From NCBI RefSeq assembly GCF_014191255.1, contig NZ_JACHWH010000001.1, positions 434,001-498,000 on the forward strand: DNA of 64,000 nucleotides, in the 5' to 3' direction. The DNA is from Amycolatopsis bartoniae. GTDB taxonomy: Bacteria > Actinomycetota > Actinomycetes > Mycobacteriales > Pseudonocardiaceae. A program made the translations under genes and the position numbers. The notes beneath the pieces were generated by a model. That model made no database searches. It was not told the DNA's origin and was given only the letters and a program-made list of their open reading frames with translations. Positions 15,223 to 23,668 of this stretch are shown one piece after another (the stretch's first letter is position 1; every line of letters begins with the position of its first letter).

Positions 15223-17456
15223 TCCTGCTGGACGAGCCCACCGAGCGCGTGTGCGCGGCCGTCGCGGCCGGCGAGCTCACGCCGGTCCGGCTCGCGATCG
15301 TCGCACCCGGCGGCTACGGCAAGACGACCGTGCTCGAACGCCTCGCCCGTCCCGGTCTCCGCCTGGTCGACGACGCCCACCTGCTCGGCGACGCGGAGCT
15401 GGGCGAGCTGCTGCGGTACCTCGAGGACGAGCAGGCGGAGATCGTCATCGCGACCCGGCCGCACCCGCGGCGGGTGGTGCTGAACCAGGTGCTCGCGCGG
15501 TTGCGCGGGCAGATCGTGTTGCGCCCCTTCGACGTCGCGCGTACGGCGACGTTCCTCGAAAGCACGGGATCGCGTGAGCAGGCCGAGTTCGTGCACACGC
15601 AGACCGGCGGGGTGCCGGGCCTGGTGCGAGCGGCGACCGAGCTGAACCTGCTGCGGCACGAGCTCGACCACGCGGGCGAGGACGTCGTGCGGTACCTGGT
15701 GGCGGCGGAGGCCGGCGCGGGCGGTGACCAGTCCGGTCCGGTGATCGAGGCGGCGCACGCGACGGGGCTGCTGTCCCCGGACGGGCGGCTCCTGCCGATC
15801 GCCGCGCGGGCGTTGCGCGAGCTGGTTCCGCAGACCCGGCAGGTCGCGTTGCGCAGGCAGCTCGTGCAGCGGCAGCTGGAGCGCGGCGGCCCGGTGCTGC
15901 CGCTCGTCCGCCCGCTGCTGGAGGCGGGCCTGACCGGTCCGGAGATCGGCGCCGCGTTCGAGGCGGCCGCGGACGAGGCGGAACCGGAGCTGGCGGCGAA
16001 GCTGTACGAGGCGGCGGCGAAGGCCGGGCGGCAGGTGGGCGCGCGCTGGGCTGAGGCCGTGGCGCGCGCCGGAGACTTCGACATGGCCTTGCGGCTGGCC
16101 GACGAGCTGATCGCGGCCGAGGACCCGGGGGCCAGGGCGGAAGGCGCGCACGTGGCCGGAACGGCGCTGGCGCACCGCGGGCAGCTCGCCCGCAGCGCGG
16201 AGCTGTTCCAATGGGCCGGTACCGGGGACGCGCGGTGTTTCGGCGCGATCGCACTGGTCGGCACGGGACGGCTCGCCGACGCCGAGCGCGCGCTGGACGA
16301 ATGCAGTGGCACGGGTCCGCCGACGCTGCTGTCCGGCGCGGTGACGGGGGCGGCGCGCGGAATCGTCGAGTCCGTGACGGAACAACCCGCCGTGGCACTG
16401 TCCACTTTGGTCAGAGCAGCGGAGATGCTGGAACCCGTGTCCGGCAAGCTGTTGCTGCCCGACAGCCCGGCGGCGCTCGGGGCGCTCGTGGCGCTGCACA
16501 GCGGCGAGGCGGCGATCGCGGAGCCGCTGCTGGAACGCGCCATCGAGGCGGGCGCGCTGGTCGCGCGGCACCGGTTGCTGCTGGCGTGGATCTCGATGGT
16601 GCGCGGCGACGAGGAAACCGCGGTGACGCGCCTGCGCGATGCGGGCGACGGCCTGTCGCCGCGGGACTGGCTGTTCGCGGTGGGCCTGCGCGTCGGCCTG
16701 GCGCGGCGGGCGAGCGATCTCGCGACGCTGCGCCGCATCTGGGGGCAGGCACGGGAAGCGGTCGTCCGGCATCCGGTGGACCTGTTCACGTTCCTGCCGT
16801 TCGGGGAGTTCGAAGTCGCGGCCGCGCGGCTGGGCGAGCGCGACCGGCTTGCCCCGCACCTGCGGCAGGCGCGGCAGTTGCTGGCGGCGCTCGGCGACCC
16901 GCCGCTGTGGGCGACGGCGTTGCACTGGAGCGGCCTGCACGCGGCGATCCTGGACGAGCAGCCGGGCGAAGCTGCGGAGCATGCGGCGGCGCTGGCCGAG
17001 GGAGCGGGCACGGGCCCGTACTTCGCGGCGATGTCGCGGGCGGCGGAGTGCTGGCTGAAGGTGCTGGGCGGCGAGGTCGACCCCATCGCGGTGGAGGCGG
17101 CCGCCCGCGGCCTGCACGACGTCGGCCTGTGCTGGGACGGCGCGCGGCTGGCGGGCCAGGCGGCGATCCGCACGTCGGACCGCAAGGTGATGGTCACGCT
17201 GCTCGACTGCGCGCGGGTGCTGCAGGGCCGCGACCCGGCGGTGACCCCGGGCCCGGCGCGGCTGAGCGACCGCGAGCGGCAGGTGGCGGAGCTGGTGCTG
17301 GCCGGGATGACGTACAAGCAGATCGGCGACCGGCTGTTCATCTCGGCGAAGACGGTCGAGCACCACATGGCGCGCATGCGCCAGCGGCTCGGCGCCGGGA
17401 GCCGGAGCGAGCTGCTGGCGGAGCTGCGTGCGGAGCTGGAGCCGGCGGAGGGCTAG
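15219..17456 (+). CDS. iniR: STAND-type LuxR regulator, IniR-like
   Basis: A 745-residue MalT/STAND-class regulator. The Walker A motif APGGYGKTT is at about residues 28-36; LVDDAHLLGDAE is Walker B; a long TPR-like helical region rich in Ala and Leu follows (about residues 260-660); the C-terminal 65 residues form a LuxR helix-turn-helix (LSDRERQVAELVLAGMTYKQIGDRLFISAKTVEHHMARMRQRL). Size, architecture and its place next to iniBAC fit IniR (Rv0339c), a MalT-like activator of iniBAC in mycobacteria, where trehalose has been proposed as a signal. That function is inferred here. Coupled by GTGA overlap to the Hsp70-like gene. Confidence 0.82.
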   Translation: MILLDEPTERVCAAVAAGELTPVRLAIVAPGGYGKTTVLERLARPGLRLVDDAHLLGDAELGELLRYLEDEQAEIVIATRPHPRRVVLNQVLARLRGQIVLRPFDVARTATFLESTGSREQAEFVHTQTGGVPGLVRAATELNLLRHELDHAGEDVVRYLVAAEAGAGGDQSGPVIEAAHATGLLSPDGRLLPIAARALRELVPQTRQVALRRQLVQRQLERGGPVLPLVRPLLEAGLTGPEIGAAFEAAADEAEPELAAKLYEAAAKAGRQVGARWAEAVARAGDFDMALRLADELIAAEDPGARAEGAHVAGTALAHRGQLARSAELFQWAGTGDARCFGAIALVGTGRLADAERALDECSGTGPPTLLSGAVTGAARGIVESVTEQPAVALSTLVRAAEMLEPVSGKLLLPDSPAALGALVALHSGEAAIAEPLLERAIEAGALVARHRLLLAWISMVRGDEETAVTRLRDAGDGLSPRDWLFAVGLRVGLARRASDLATLRRIWGQAREAVVRHPVDLFTFLPFGEFEVAAARLGERDRLAPHLRQARQLLAALGDPPLWATALHWSGLHAAILDEQPGEAAEHAAALAEGAGTGPYFAAMSRAAECWLKVLGGEVDPIAVEAAARGLHDVGLCWDGARLAGQAAIRTSDRKVMVTLLDCARVLQGRDPAVTPGPARLSDRERQVAELVLAGMTYKQIGDRLFISAKTVEHHMARMRQRLGAGSRSELLAELRAELEPAEG

Positions 17457-17462
17457 GCCGGG

Positions 17463-18089
17463 TTACGGCACGACCTGCACGGGGTCGCCGACGCTGAGGG
17501 TGCTGAAGAACTTCAGCGACGAGGCGCTCGACAGGTGTACGCAGCCGTGCGACGGGGCGGAGAGGCTGCCCTGGTGGAAGGCGTCGCCGGGGTAGAAGAA
17601 GACGGAGTTCGGCATCGGAGCGTCGTCGAACTCCTTGCTGAGGTGCATCTTCTCCTTGTAGAGCACGTGGAAGGTGCCCGTCGGGGTCGGGTAGCCCTTG
17701 CGGCCGGTGGTGATCGAGACCGGGCCGTAGATCACCTTGCCACCGCTGAGCAGCCACGCCTTCTTGGCGGAGATGTCGACGCAGGCGCCCTCGGTGATGC
17801 TGCACGGCACGCTGGGGTTCGCGGCGGGCTGGGTGGTCTTCTTGGGCGTCGACGTGGGCTTCTTCGTGGTGGTCGTCGACTTCGACGTGCTCGGCGGCGC
17901 GGTGGTGGTCGTGGTCGACGGCGGAGGTGCCGTGGTCGTGGTGGTGGTTGGCGCCGGGGTGCTGGTGGACGTCGGCGTGCCCGCCGCGGCGAGGGGCTGC
18001 ACAGCGGTCGTGGTGCCGCCGGAGCACGCGACGAGCGCGGCGGCGGCAGCCGTGCCGGTGACGGCCAGCCAAATCTTGTTCACTCGCAC
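17463..18089 (-). CDS. L,D-transpeptidase (YkuD) lipoprotein
   Basis: A 208-residue exported lipoprotein. The signal peptide ends in lipobox LVAC (Cys about residue 22); a Thr/Pro/Ser-rich wall-spanning linker covers about residues 25-80, with Lys near its end. The YkuD domain ends with the catalytic motif SAPSHGCVHLS, where Cys183 is the nucleophile. It should form 3-3 peptidoglycan crosslinks or attach proteins at the outer face of the membrane. Two extra Cys (PCSITEGACVDIS) may form a disulfide. GTG 18089 has AGGGGGA five bases upstream. It converges on the IniR-like gene with a six-base gap, so cell-wall function sits next to the ini system. Confidence 0.88.
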   Translation of the reverse strand: MRVNKIWLAVTGTAAAAALVACSGGTTTAVQPLAAAGTPTSTSTPAPTTTTTTAPPPSTTTTTAPPSTSKSTTTTKKPTSTPKKTTQPAANPSVPCSITEGACVDISAKKAWLLSGGKVIYGPVSITTGRKGYPTPTGTFHVLYKEKMHLSKEFDDAPMPNSVFFYPGDAFHQGSLSAPSHGCVHLSSASSLKFFSTLSVGDPVQVVP

Positions 18090-18237
18090 GTGGGTCCCCC
18101 TCGGACTCGCGGTTCCTGTCACCGAATGAGACGCCATATTCCCCCGAAAGGTTGACATTCGGGAGTCACGATCTTGTTGCGGCTGCTTTCGCCGGACGGC
18201 TTGGCGTGGAAGTGCCGTCCGGTGGTGGGATGGGGGT

Positions 18238-20025
18238 ATGCGATACATCGTCATCGGAGCCGGGGCGATCGGGTCGACCGTCGCGGCGCAGCTGCACCTC
18301 GCCGACATTCCGGTTCTGCTCATCGCCCGCGGCGAGCACGGTGCCGCCATCCGCGAGCGTGGGCTGCGGTACTTCCGGCCGAGCGGCGAGCAGTTGGTGC
18401 GGGTGCCGGTCGCGGGCAGCGCCGACGAGGTCCAGTTGGAGTCGGACGACGTGCTGGTCCTCGCGACCAAGACCCAGGACACGGAGGCCGTCCTGCAGGA
18501 GTGGTCGTGGCGGCCGGCCGGCGGGGGCGTCGCGGCCGAGCTGCCGGTTGTGTGCCTGCAGAACGGTCTGGAGAACGAGCGCGCGGCGCTGCGCCGGTTC
18601 CGGACGGTGTTCGGCGCGGCGCTGTGGCAGCCGGCGACGTACGTGCGGCCCGGCGAGGTGAGCGCCGACGGCGGGGAGAAGCCGGGCATCCTGTGGCTGG
18701 GCCAGTACCCGGCCGGCGAAGACGCCCGGTTGGCGCGGATCGCCGAAGACTTCCGGACGGCGGACTTCGGGGTGCAGGTGGTGCCGGATCTGCTGCGCTG
18801 GAAGGCGGGCAAGTTGCTGGCGAACCTGGGCAACGCCGTCGAGGCCCTGTACGGGCCGAACCGCCGGGTGTCGGAACGCCTTGAGGCGGAGGCCCGCCGA
18901 GTGCTCAGGGCGGCGGGGATCCCGGCGGCGGATCTCGTGGCGGAGTCCGAGGTGCCGGTGTCACTCGTGCAGGTGGTGGAGACGCCCGGCCGGCCTCGGG
19001 TGGGCAGTTCGACGTCGCAGAGCCTCGCGCGGGGCCGGTCGGTCGAGGGTGATTTTTTGAACGGCGAGATCGTGCTGCTGGGTCGGCTGCACGGGGTGCC
19101 CACGCCGCTTAATGAAGCGGTGCAGCGCCGTCTGGGTTTGGCGGCCGCGCGAGGTGAGCGACCGGGCACGGCCGACATCAGCGAGCTGCCGTCGGTGGTG
19201 CCGCCGGTGTTGGTGGCGGCGGACGAGCTGGCGCGGGAGCTGGAGTCCGCGGACCCGCCGGTGTTGCTGGACGTGCGGTGGGCGCTCGGCGACCCGCACG
19301 GGCACCAGCACTACCTGGACGGACATCTTCCCGGGGCGGTCTACGTCGACCTCGACACCGAGCTCGCCGCGCCCGCGGTGCCGACCGAGGGCCGTCACCC
19401 GTTGCCGGACGTGGAAGCCCTGCAGGCGGCAGCCCGGCGGTGGGGTATCAGCGAGGGCAGCCGCGTGGTGGCGTACGACAACAGCGGCAACCTCGCGGCC
19501 GCCCGCGCGTGGTGGCTCCTGCGCTGGGCGGGCGTCGAGGACGTCCGCCTACTGGACGGCGGTCTCGCCGCGTGGGGCGGCCGTCCCCAGGAGACGGGCC
19601 CTGGCCGCACCCGGGAGCAGGGAGACGTGGTCCTCAAGCCCGGTGCCATGCCGGTGCTGGACATGGACGAGGCAGCCACGTTCGACGGCGTCCTGCTGGA
19701 CGCGCGAGCGGGCGAGCGCTACCGCGGCGAACAGGAGCCGGTGGACCCACGCGCGGGCCACATCCCCGGCGCGGTGAGCGCCCCGACGGCCGACAACCTC
19801 ACCCCGGACGGACGGTTCCGCTCCCCGGAGGAACTCACCGAGCGCTTCACCTCCCTAGGCGCGGCGGACACCCCGGTAGGCGTCTACTGCGGCTCGGGCG
19901 TCACGGCCGCCCACGAAGTGGCGGCCCTCGCCGTGGCCGGCATAAAGGCGGCGTTGTATCCGGGCTCGTGGTCGCAGTGGTCGAACCACCCGGATCGGCC
20001 TATCGCCACCGGGCCGAATCCGTGA
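18238..20025 (+). CDS. Fusion: ketopantoate reductase-like (ApbA/PanE) plus two-domain sulfurtransferase
   Basis: One uninterrupted 595-residue frame. Residues 1-305 are an ApbA/PanE-type reductase: GAGAIGS nucleotide loop, LQNGLENE, and the K-x-x-x-N motif RWKAGKLLANLGN. Residues about 320-595 are a two-domain rhodanese: the first domain has YDNSG in place of a catalytic loop, the second has VYCGSGVTAAH with Cys551. CGSGVTA is the 3-mercaptopyruvate type loop. Each half has full length, and no internal start with a good ribosome-binding site is evident at the junction near residue 315, so a true fusion is favoured over an annotation artefact. Reductase substrate is not necessarily ketopantoate. 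ATG 18238 follows GTGGGATGGGGGT. Confidence 0.85.
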   Translation: MRYIVIGAGAIGSTVAAQLHLADIPVLLIARGEHGAAIRERGLRYFRPSGEQLVRVPVAGSADEVQLESDDVLVLATKTQDTEAVLQEWSWRPAGGGVAAELPVVCLQNGLENERAALRRFRTVFGAALWQPATYVRPGEVSADGGEKPGILWLGQYPAGEDARLARIAEDFRTADFGVQVVPDLLRWKAGKLLANLGNAVEALYGPNRRVSERLEAEARRVLRAAGIPAADLVAESEVPVSLVQVVETPGRPRVGSSTSQSLARGRSVEGDFLNGEIVLLGRLHGVPTPLNEAVQRRLGLAAARGERPGTADISELPSVVPPVLVAADELARELESADPPVLLDVRWALGDPHGHQHYLDGHLPGAVYVDLDTELAAPAVPTEGRHPLPDVEALQAAARRWGISEGSRVVAYDNSGNLAAARAWWLLRWAGVEDVRLLDGGLAAWGGRPQETGPGRTREQGDVVLKPGAMPVLDMDEAATFDGVLLDARAGERYRGEQEPVDPRAGHIPGAVSAPTADNLTPDGRFRSPEELTERFTSLGAADTPVGVYCGSGVTAAHEVAALAVAGIKAALYPGSWSQWSNHPDRPIATGPNP

Positions 20026-20162
20026 TCGGTGCCGGTGTCGTGGTTGCTCAACGGACCGGGGTGCGGGTGGTGGCGGTGTGGGCTACCAGTTGGATCCCTT
20101 CCGCCGCGGCCGCCTCGGGTCACCTGCCGCGACGTCACGGTGCCGGTCAGGTCCAGGTTCGG

Positions 20163-20998
20163 TCAAGGTAGGTCAGATCGGGAAGTGGGGGTTCGCGCGG
20201 CGCCTTCGGGCGTCTCGGGTCCGGGGAGCTGGGCGCGCGAGTTGAGCGCTGGACGCGGGTGGGGCGGTGGGTGCGGCTTGGCGCTTGGCGCGGGTTGGCG
20301 CTTGGCCCCGAGACGAGTGGCCTGCGCTTCGAGAACAATTCCGGTGATCTCGTGCCCGACCCGGTCATGCACCTCGCCCGCCAGCCGCACCCGCTGCTCA
20401 CGGCAAGCGGCAGTGACGGCCCACTGACGTTGTTCATCCAAGTGACGCAAGTACAACCCGACCGCCATACCGCCGACGGCGAGCATGAACCAGCAACACC
20501 CAAGACCACCCACCTCTGCCGCGATGGGTGAAGCCCTGGCCGACACCGTCACCCGAAGCGTCGACACGACGATCACGGCCACTAGCGCCGGACCGCTGAC
20601 CGCCCATCGGGCTGATCGCGATCGGCCCACCCGCACTAGCAGGAGCAGCATGAACGCGGTCTCGACGAGCAACCACGCCAGAACGTAGTGAACAGCGGCC
20701 GCTGAGCCTGTCAGCGTGGTGAGGACAGATACCGACGCCGCGGCAGCGGCTGCCCAAGGGAGCACCGCCGGGTTGCGCCGCCGGCCAACCAAACTCGCCA
20801 TAGCGGCTATACCTGCCACTACGGCGGATCCGGCGAATGACAAGGCACCCGGGGGAGCCCGGCGAGTGCGACAACGGCGAGGAGCGGCAGGCCGAACCTG
20901 AATCGCCGAAGCCGTGGCTCCCCGGCCTTCCTGAGGAACCAGCGCCAGACCTCGGCGAATGCCTGCTGCTGCGACGTGTGCGCGGCCACGGTGTCCAC
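20163..20998 (-). pseudogene. Histidine kinase N-terminal remnant (frameshifted, ATPase domain missing)
   Basis: GTG 20998 has AGGAG six bases upstream, and the frame encodes RFGLPLLAVVALAGLP, then goes out of frame at a C-run (20851-20855 on the plus strand). From there a second frame continues LSFAGSAVVAG through four more membrane segments into a HisKA_3 dimerisation box (LAGEVHDRVGHEITGIVLEAQ, His phosphoacceptor). A one-base insertion in the C-run would restore one frame. After that box the sequence becomes Pro-rich and ends at 20163 without a HATPase domain. A decayed HATPase fragment occurs at 25357-25620 on the opposite strand. It is either a pseudogene or, for the C-run alone, a sequencing error. 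Confidence 0.75.
20259..20276. repeat. Left copy of an 18-bp inverted repeat flanking 5 kb
   Basis: GTGGGGCGGTGGGTGCGG here is the exact reverse complement of 25337-25354. It lies inside the Pro-rich end of the truncated kinase. Nearby GCTGGACGCGGG also recurs, inverted, beside the right copy. Confidence 0.6.
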
Positions 20999-21238
20999 AT
21001 CTTCACTCCTGTTTGGTCGATCGGTTCTGCTCCGAGCTTGCCCCAGATGCACGCCGAACACTATCTGCCAAAAGACAGATCTTTTCCGACCTGTCAGGAG
21101 TAGAGCACCCAAAAGTGTGTCGAACGGACTTTCGATAGTGCGCTATTGTCTACCTATGCGTGTCGCGGCGTCTGCCGCTTGACAGTCTCGAAGCCTTCCC
21201 CCGAAACCCGTTGGAGTCGCTGTGTTTTCCTTGTGCCA

Positions 21239-23566
21239 TCAGCTGTTGTCCCGCATCGGGACGTCGCTGGTCCGGGCTCTGTCGCGCGCTATGTGTGGCG
21301 GTTGGCCGATGGTGACGGGCGGAGGCGTGCCGTCGTACCGCTCGATCTCGACCAGTACGTGCTGTCCGGTGCACCCTTGCGACAGTGACGACGACGGTAG
21401 GTCCGCAGTCAGCACGTTGGGATTTCCGTGCAGGCACAGGGATCCAGCAGGATCGAACCAGGCTCCCGTCGGGAGCTGTACGACACCGCGTCGAAGATCC
21501 GGCGTCACCACCGCGCCGGCGAGGCAGGCGCCCCGATCGTTGAAGATCCGAACGACGTCACCATTCCCGATGCTGCGAGTGCGCGCATCCTCGGGATGTA
21601 TCCGGACGGCCTCCCGCCCGGCCACCTTGCCCGCCTGGCTCACCGCACCGCCGTCCAATTGGCTGTGCAACCGGGTGCGTGGTTGGTTCGCGATGAGCTG
21701 GAGGGGAAAGCTCTCGGCACGAGGCCCACCCAGCCACTCCGAAGGCTCCAACCACGCGGGGTGCCCGGGGCAGTCCTCGTATCCGAACGACTTCACGCGC
21801 TGGGACGTAATCTCGATCTTGCCGCTCGGCGTCGGCAGACGGTGAGCCACAGGGTCATGGCGAAAATCAGCGAAGACAGTTCTCTCGACGTCACCGGCGG
21901 GAAGTTCGTACTGGCCGTGAGACCAGAAGTCCACAAAGGAAGGAACAGGGATTCCCTTGTCCAGCAGGTCCTTCCGCCATGACTCGTAGAGATGCTCCAG
22001 CCAGGCCCTGGGCGATCGGCCTTCGGTGAAGCGTTCCTCGATACCGAGCCTGGTCGCGAGTTCCGCCAGGATTGCGTAGTCGTCACGAGCCTGGCCGAAG
22101 GGCTCCACCACTTGGTGCATTGCGATGAGGTGAGTGTCACGACGGCCTGATCCGAAGTCCTCACGCTCGAGAGGCACGGTTGTCGGTAAGACGAAGTCCG
22201 CGTGTCGGGCTGTTGCTGTCCAGTACGGCTCGTGAACGACGACGGTGTCCGGCTTGGTGAATGCGGTACGCAGCCGATTGAGGTCCTGGTGGTGATGGAA
22301 AGGATTACCGCCGGCCCAGTAAACGAGGTGAATATCAGGATAAGTACGGACTGTTCCATCGTAGTCGTAACGGGTTCCTGGATTGAGCAGCATGTTCGCG
22401 ATTCGGGCGACAGGAATGAACTCCTGCACCGGGTTGCTGTCCTGGGGAAGCTTGGGCGCCCGCAACTCGGGGCCGATGTCTCCGGTGTCACCCATCGATC
22501 CGTAGCCATGGCCGAACCCGCCACCGGGGAGGCCGATCTGACCGAGCATCGCCGCGAGGGCGATGCCTGCCCACACCGGCTGTTCGCCGTGTTCAATTCG
22601 CTGGAGGGACCAGGTGACGGTGATGAAGGTGCGGGACGTGGCCATGCGTCGAGCCAGGGCGACGATGTCCGCGGCGGACACCTCAGTGATCGTGCTTGCC
22701 CAGACAGCATCCTTTGGCACACCATCGTCGAGACCAAGGAGGTACCGTTCGAACTCGTCATAGCCGACGCAGTACCGGTCCAGGAAAGCCTTGTCGTGCA
22801 GGCCTTCCGATATCAGGGTGTGCGCCAGGGCCAGCATCAAGGCGGTATCGGTGGCAGGACGGATCGGATACCAGTGGGCACCGACGTCGGCGGGAACATC
22901 GTCCCGGAGTGGGCTTACAAGCGCGACTTCGACGCCACGGCGGCCTAATTCGCCGAGGAAGCCTGGGGTGTGATGCCGAGTCACCCCGCCGGGCGTGACG
23001 AAGACGTTCTTCTCGGGCAGGCCACCGAAAGCCACGAGCAGTTCGGTGTTCGCGACGATCGTGGGCCAGCTGGAACCGCGTTGAAGCAGAGTCGCAGAAC
23101 TACCGACGATATAAGTAAGCACGATGGCGCTGGTGCCATGGCTGTAGGTGTTGCGACTGGAGGTGAAGCCCCCGAAAGCATTGAGAAAACGATGCAGTTG
23201 ACTCTGCACGTGATGGAACCGGCCGGCGCTGCCCCAGCCGTAGGAACCGCCGAAGATGGCTTCGTTGCCGTGGAGGTCACGGACTCGACGAAGCTCGCTT
23301 GCGAGGAGGTCCAGCGCCTCATCCCAGCTGACTTCGACGAACTCCTCATCACCACGTCCTGGGTCGGAGCCCGGCCCCCGTTCGAGCCAACCTCGCCGGA
23401 TCGCCGGCGCTGCGACGCGGGTGGGGTGGCGAAGAGTGTCGGCGAAATTACCCAGGAGAGGAGAGGGTGACGGGTCTTCCGGGTGAGCAGCGACTCGCAG
23501 CCTGCCGTCCGGAGCCATTTCGGCGGAGAAGGCTCCCCAGTGGGATGTGCTCGGCCGTAGCGTCAT
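21239..23566 (-). CDS. bisC: Molybdopterin-dependent sulfoxide/N-oxide reductase, BisC family
   Basis: A 775-residue oxidoreductase of the DMSO reductase superfamily, close to BisC length (about 740-780). Domain order is intact: EFVEVSWDEALDLLASEL, FGGSYGWGSAGRFHH, then NTYSHGTSA whose Ser should ligate molybdenum, the LLVAFGGLPEKN and VYWAGGNPFHHHQD regions for the MGD cofactor, and a C-terminal molydopterin dinucleotide-binding domain (GREAVRIHPEDARTRSIGNGDVV). There is no N-terminal Fe-S cysteine motif and no Tat signal, as expected for cytosolic BisC. It would reduce biotin or methionine sulfoxide, or a related oxide. Divergent from the NCS1 permease, 99 bases apart. Confidence 0.88.
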   Translation of the reverse strand: MTLRPSTSHWGAFSAEMAPDGRLRVAAHPEDPSPSPLLGNFADTLRHPTRVAAPAIRRGWLERGPGSDPGRGDEEFVEVSWDEALDLLASELRRVRDLHGNEAIFGGSYGWGSAGRFHHVQSQLHRFLNAFGGFTSSRNTYSHGTSAIVLTYIVGSSATLLQRGSSWPTIVANTELLVAFGGLPEKNVFVTPGGVTRHHTPGFLGELGRRGVEVALVSPLRDDVPADVGAHWYPIRPATDTALMLALAHTLISEGLHDKAFLDRYCVGYDEFERYLLGLDDGVPKDAVWASTITEVSAADIVALARRMATSRTFITVTWSLQRIEHGEQPVWAGIALAAMLGQIGLPGGGFGHGYGSMGDTGDIGPELRAPKLPQDSNPVQEFIPVARIANMLLNPGTRYDYDGTVRTYPDIHLVYWAGGNPFHHHQDLNRLRTAFTKPDTVVVHEPYWTATARHADFVLPTTVPLEREDFGSGRRDTHLIAMHQVVEPFGQARDDYAILAELATRLGIEERFTEGRSPRAWLEHLYESWRKDLLDKGIPVPSFVDFWSHGQYELPAGDVERTVFADFRHDPVAHRLPTPSGKIEITSQRVKSFGYEDCPGHPAWLEPSEWLGGPRAESFPLQLIANQPRTRLHSQLDGGAVSQAGKVAGREAVRIHPEDARTRSIGNGDVVRIFNDRGACLAGAVVTPDLRRGVVQLPTGAWFDPAGSLCLHGNPNVLTADLPSSSLSQGCTGQHVLVEIERYDGTPPPVTIGQPPHIARDRARTSDVPMRDNS

Positions 23567-23637
23567 TCGTCAAGACCTACCAGACGGACGGGACCGTTCA
23601 TACGGATTTGAGCGGAGGGTGTGGTCGACAGGACAGA

Positions 23638-23668
23638 AAGGAGGTATGGATTCTGTGAGACGGTGATG
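23638..23668 (+). promoter_or_regulatory. Displaced Shine-Dalgarno and mini-ORF before the permease
   Basis: A near-perfect AAGGAGG (23638-23644) is 21 bases from the best permease start (ATG 23666). Between them ATG 23646 opens a six-codon ORF (MDSVRR) whose TGA shares one base with ATG 23666. The mini-ORF start is only one base from the GGAGG, closer than normal. Translational coupling or a wrong start choice are both possible. Confidence 0.35.

Noticed and set aside
20026-20162. Remaining HATPase domain downstream of the kinase remnant
   Set aside because: I looked for N, G1 and G2 box patterns in all frames here and found none; the only candidate is the fragment at 25.4 kb.
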